DNA of 7,357 nucleotides from JAICLV01 sp036380925 (lineage in GTDB: Bacteria > Actinomycetota > Actinomycetes > Acidothermales > Acidothermaceae). Position numbers and translations under genes: made by a program. Below are positions 5,359 to 7,357 of this stretch, piece by piece (the first letter of the stretch is position 1; each line of letters opens with the position of its first letter). The stretch covers positions 1-7,357 of the forward strand of contig DASVDW010000237.1 of assembly GCA_036380925.1 (NCBI GenBank). The letters run 5' to 3'. The notes beneath the pieces are model-generated. The model searched no databases. It had not been told where the DNA came from and worked only from the letters and a program-made list of their open reading frames with translations.

Positions 5359-6882
5359 ATGGCGAGCGGGACTCGTCGACGAGACGGTCGGTCGCGTCGC
5401 GACAGTCCTCCTTGCGCACCGCATCCAGGGGCAGAGGAACGGTGGCAGCGGCGCCGCGCCGCGGCCATGCTGCTGCGCACAACGATGATTCTCGGGCCGC
5501 TCAGCGGCTCGGTCACGACAATGGCGGTTTTGAGCAGGCTCCTGCCGGCTCCGGATGGCACGAGCGGCCTTTTCGTCCGGCTGGCCTGGTGGGCCGCCAT
5601 CTTGGCCGGTTCGCTCGCCGCGATGTGGCTGGTCGACCGACTCACCAAACGCCTGGCGCCGCTCGCCGCCTTGTGCGACATGGCGGTGCTCTTCCCCGGC
5701 CGGGCGCCGAGCCGGCTCGCCGTCGCGCGCCGCGCGGGTGACGTGCGGCAGCTGCGGTCAGCGGTCGGAAACGCCGACGGCGTCGGGACTGCTGCGACGC
5801 AGTCATCGGCACCTGCCGACGCCGCAGAGCGCATCCTCGCTCTCGCCGGCGCACTTCGCGCTCACGACCGGCACACCCGCGGACACTCTGAACGAGTGCG
5901 CGTTTACACCGACCTCATCGCCGCAGAAATGCGGTTGCCCACCGCGTCGGTCGACCGACTCCGATGGGCAGCGCTGCTGCACGACATCGGCAAGCTGGCG
6001 GTTCCCGCGGCCACATTGAACAAGGCTGCCAAGTTGTCCAGCGCGGAATGGGATGCCATGCGCAGCCACCCGACGCAAGGCGCTCGGTTGGCCGGCGCGC
6101 TGCTTCCATGGCTCGGCGAATGGGGGCTGGCGATCGCCGAGCATCACGAGCGGTTCGACGGAACCGGCTACCCTGCTGGGCTTTCCGGTCGGGACATCTC
6201 GCTGGCAGGGCGGGTCGTCGCCGTCGCCGACGCGTTCGAGGTGATGACGGCGCCACGCGCGTATAAGCGCGCGATGACACGACAACGGGCGCTCGAAGAA
6301 TTGGTGCGAGGCAGCGGCAGCCAGTTCGACCCCGACGTCGTCCGCGCGTTCTTGCGCATCTCCGCGCCTAAGCTGCGTTGGGCGATGGGCCCGACGTCGT
6401 GGCTGGTTGGCACGCCATTCCTTGGCGCGGCGCCATCGTTGACCGGGGCGGGGGTTGCCGCCCAAGCCGCCATCAGCGCGACCTCAGTCGCGGTCGCCGG
6501 TGTCACCGGCCTGGCGGCGCCCGCCCGCCCGGCGACCTCGCCGCCGGCGACCAGGCCCACCCCGGCGCCGACCGCGCTCCAGGCGCCGCGGCCGCAGACT
6601 CACCCGGCGCAACCCGGCCGATCACCACGGTCGGCCGCGCCGACCACCCGGCCGTCAGCGGCGACGACGGTGAGCACTCCGACGGTGGCCGCGCCCGCAC
6701 CGGCCACGCCTATGCCTGGCCAGTCCAACGCCTCTGGGCAGTCCATCGCCCCTGGCCGGTCCAACGCCCCTGGCCAGCTGAGCGTCTCTTCGGCCCCAGC
6801 GGCGACCCCAACCGCTGGAAGGGGCGTGCCGACGAGCCCGACCGCCCCGACCCAAGGCAAGCATGGCAATCGCGGCGGCTGA
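5359..6882 (+). CDS. Membrane-anchored HD-GYP cyclic di-GMP phosphodiesterase with Pro/Ala/Thr-rich tail
   Basis: A 507-residue protein. Residues 1-38 are Arg-rich; two predicted transmembrane helices follow (about 41-62 and 70-93), forming an N-terminal anchor. A linker (RLAPLAALCDMAVLFPGRAPS, 98-118) of a kind seen in actinobacterial HD-GYP proteins precedes the catalytic domain, about 155-335. Its signature is intact: HTRGH (H172, H176), HDIGK (H208-D209-K212), SHP (H237), HHERFDGTGYP (262-272, the GYP part) and VADAFEVMT (D291). The family hydrolyses c-di-GMP to pGpG or GMP, and some members act on cGAMP. Residues 345-387 are moderately hydrophobic (Ala/Val/Gly-rich) and may be a third membrane segment. 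The last 120 residues are Pro/Ala/Thr/Ser-rich, with a six-residue repeat. If the third segment crosses the membrane, the tail is outside. No sensor domain is evident. The catalytic call is firm; the tail topology is inferred. Confidence 0.94.
   Translation: MASGTRRRDGRSRRDSPPCAPHPGAEERWQRRRAAAMLLRTTMILGPLSGSVTTMAVLSRLLPAPDGTSGLFVRLAWWAAILAGSLAAMWLVDRLTKRLAPLAALCDMAVLFPGRAPSRLAVARRAGDVRQLRSAVGNADGVGTAATQSSAPADAAERILALAGALRAHDRHTRGHSERVRVYTDLIAAEMRLPTASVDRLRWAALLHDIGKLAVPAATLNKAAKLSSAEWDAMRSHPTQGARLAGALLPWLGEWGLAIAEHHERFDGTGYPAGLSGRDISLAGRVVAVADAFEVMTAPRAYKRAMTRQRALEELVRGSGSQFDPDVVRAFLRISAPKLRWAMGPTSWLVGTPFLGAAPSLTGAGVAAQAAISATSVAVAGVTGLAAPARPATSPPATRPTPAPTALQAPRPQTHPAQPGRSPRSAAPTTRPSAATTVSTPTVAAPAPATPMPGQSNASGQSIAPGRSNAPGQLSVSSAPAATPTAGRGVPTSPTAPTQGKHGNRGG
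6715..6768 (+). repeat. 18-bp coding repeat in the HD-GYP tail, three copies plus a partial fourth
   Basis: Units at 6715, 6733 and 6751 encode PGQSNA, SGQSIA and PGRSNA; a partial fourth at 6769 gives PGQ. The unit is imperfect at the DNA level. It marks recent growth of the low-complexity C-terminal tail. Confidence 0.75.
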
Positions 6883-7106
6883 CGGCGCCGTTCAAAGAAG
6901 ATCGGGCCGCGATATTTCATCGAGGTAAGGTGCGTTTCACGGCGCCGAACGGTTTACCGAGCCGCTCCCGGGTAGCCCGGCGTTGTTCGATCGAGGCAGG
7001 TGCCCAGGGCAAATCCACGCCCCTCGGCGCAGCGCCGGACGGGGCCGGTCCATCCAGCTCCGCGTCCGGCGCGTGACATCACCAAAAGTGAGTGAGGCGA
7101 TTGACA
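6883..7106 (+). promoter_or_regulatory. 224-bp leader region upstream of the transporter gene
   Basis: No gene is visible. The region has several short dyads: CCGGG-TAG-CCCGG (6968-6980), CGGT-TT-ACCG just before it, and the long 10-bp inverted repeat at 7032-7072. Such clustering of stems ahead of a transporter suggests a structured leader or terminator/attenuator region. It matches no riboswitch class I can recognise by eye. No clear promoter was found. Confidence 0.35.
7032..7072 (+). repeat. Perfect 10-bp inverted repeat upstream of the transporter gene
   Basis: GCGCCGGACG (7032-7041) and CGTCCGGCGC (7063-7072) are exact reverse complements around a 21-base loop that itself contains a weak GG/CC dyad. 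The element ends 34 bp before the transporter ATG. No U-tract follows, so a classical intrinsic terminator for the HD-GYP gene is not clearly supported. A leader hairpin or a protein-binding dyad are alternatives. Confidence 0.7.
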
Positions 7107-7357
7107 ATGTCAACGCATGATCCCCGGATGACCGGCCCCACAACGCACGGCGAGCCGTATCCGCGATCTGAGGGAACCGCCACCCGCGACTGGTACGCGC
7201 TGGCGGTCGCCGAGGACGAGGACGCGTGGCGGGCGCGCACGCGGGTGGTGTTGAGCCCGATGGCCGCGCCGTCGATCATCGGCCTGTTCGGCTTCATGGG
7301 CGCCACCTTGATGGTCGGCGCCTGGCAGGCCGGCTGGTACGGCACACCCACCACCCC
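7107..7357 (+). CDS. GPR1/FUN34/YaaH (SatP-like) acetate/succinate transporter, N-terminal part
   Basis: The first 83 codons lie inside the window; the rest is cut off. Residues 1-50 form a hydrophilic, acidic cytoplasmic start (EPYPRSEG, AVAEDEDAWRARTR). The first predicted membrane helix follows at about 54-76, within a stretch (PMAAPSIIGLFGFMGATLMV) characteristic of the family's conserved first helix (N/S-P-x-x-x-G-L-x-G-F type). It ends in AGWYG. Members such as E. coli SatP carry acetate and succinate across the inner membrane; the N-terminal extension is longer than in the E. coli protein. ATG 7107 is chosen because GAGG lies upstream at a spacing of about nine bases and the protein-like sequence begins here. 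It is 224 bp after the HD-GYP gene, so it is probably a separate transcription unit. Family call is fairly safe from this helix alone; substrate is inferred. Confidence 0.8.
   Translation, partial: MSTHDPRMTGPTTHGEPYPRSEGTATRDWYALAVAEDEDAWRARTRVVLSPMAAPSIIGLFGFMGATLMVGAWQAGWYGTPTT

Noticed and set aside
7005..7016. CAGGGCAAATCC, which resembles the start of the GEMM-I c-di-GMP riboswitch core (CAGGGCAAACC)
   Set aside because: The downstream conserved parts (GACGCAAAGCC and the second stem) are not present, so the match is probably chance despite the tempting c-di-GMP context.
6937..7354. Minus-strand open frames opposite the transporter start and its leader
   Set aside because: The plus strand encodes a recognisable GPR1/FUN34/YaaH first helix; the minus frames lack any such pattern.
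1..7357. Mobile elements, phage genes, toxin-antitoxin pairs, defence systems or tRNA genes
   Set aside because: No transposase, integrase, terminal inverted repeats, target duplications, nuclease motifs or cloverleaf sequences were seen.

Overview
The window is very GC-rich and densely coding, with GTG starts, G/C-ending codons and short intergenic gaps. Together with the protein families present (a MarR regulator, DUF1360, a GPR1/FUN34/YaaH transporter, an HD-GYP protein with a membrane anchor, and a small Cys/His protein), this points to a chromosomal segment of a high-GC actinobacterium. I cannot place it more precisely. I see no transposase, integrase, phage gene, tRNA, rRNA or CRISPR array.

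The genes form two blocks transcribed away from each other, with the divergence point at about 3320-3542. The minus-strand block, in transcription order, holds a 56-residue single-pass membrane protein (3319-3149), a second 56-residue protein (3047-2877), an EAL-domain c-di-GMP phosphodiesterase with a C-terminal CBS-like segment (2686-1436), a MarR-family regulator (1406-909), and a lipoprotein with Asp-box repeats that runs off the left edge (869 to <1). The gaps EAL/MarR (29 bp) and MarR/lipoprotein (39 bp) are operon-like. However, a 17-bp palindrome followed by a T-rich run sits in the second gap and could be a terminator or an operator.

The plus-strand block holds a DUF1360 membrane protein (3543-4190), a HAD phosphatase that overlaps it by 4 bp (4187-4903), a small Cys/His-rich protein (4967-5263), a membrane-anchored HD-GYP phosphodiesterase with a long Pro/Ala/Thr tail (5359-6882), and the start of a GPR1/FUN34/YaaH (acetate/succinate-type) transporter (7107 to >7357). 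The 224-bp gap before the transporter carries a perfect 10-bp inverted repeat.

Functionally, the notable theme is two different classes of c-di-GMP phosphodiesterase (EAL and HD-GYP), both with intact catalytic signatures, encoded about 2.7 kb apart and with no GGDEF synthase in view. The most unusual DNA structure is a six-copy 12-bp tandem array in the divergent intergenic region. Its sequence is complementary to the first codons of the neighbouring small membrane-protein gene. A separate 9-bp tandem array encodes a Thr-Ala-Ser repeat at the N-terminus of the DUF1360 protein. No known defence, secretion or biosynthetic system is evident, and nothing here amounts to a demonstrable new system; the findings are leads of modest strength.
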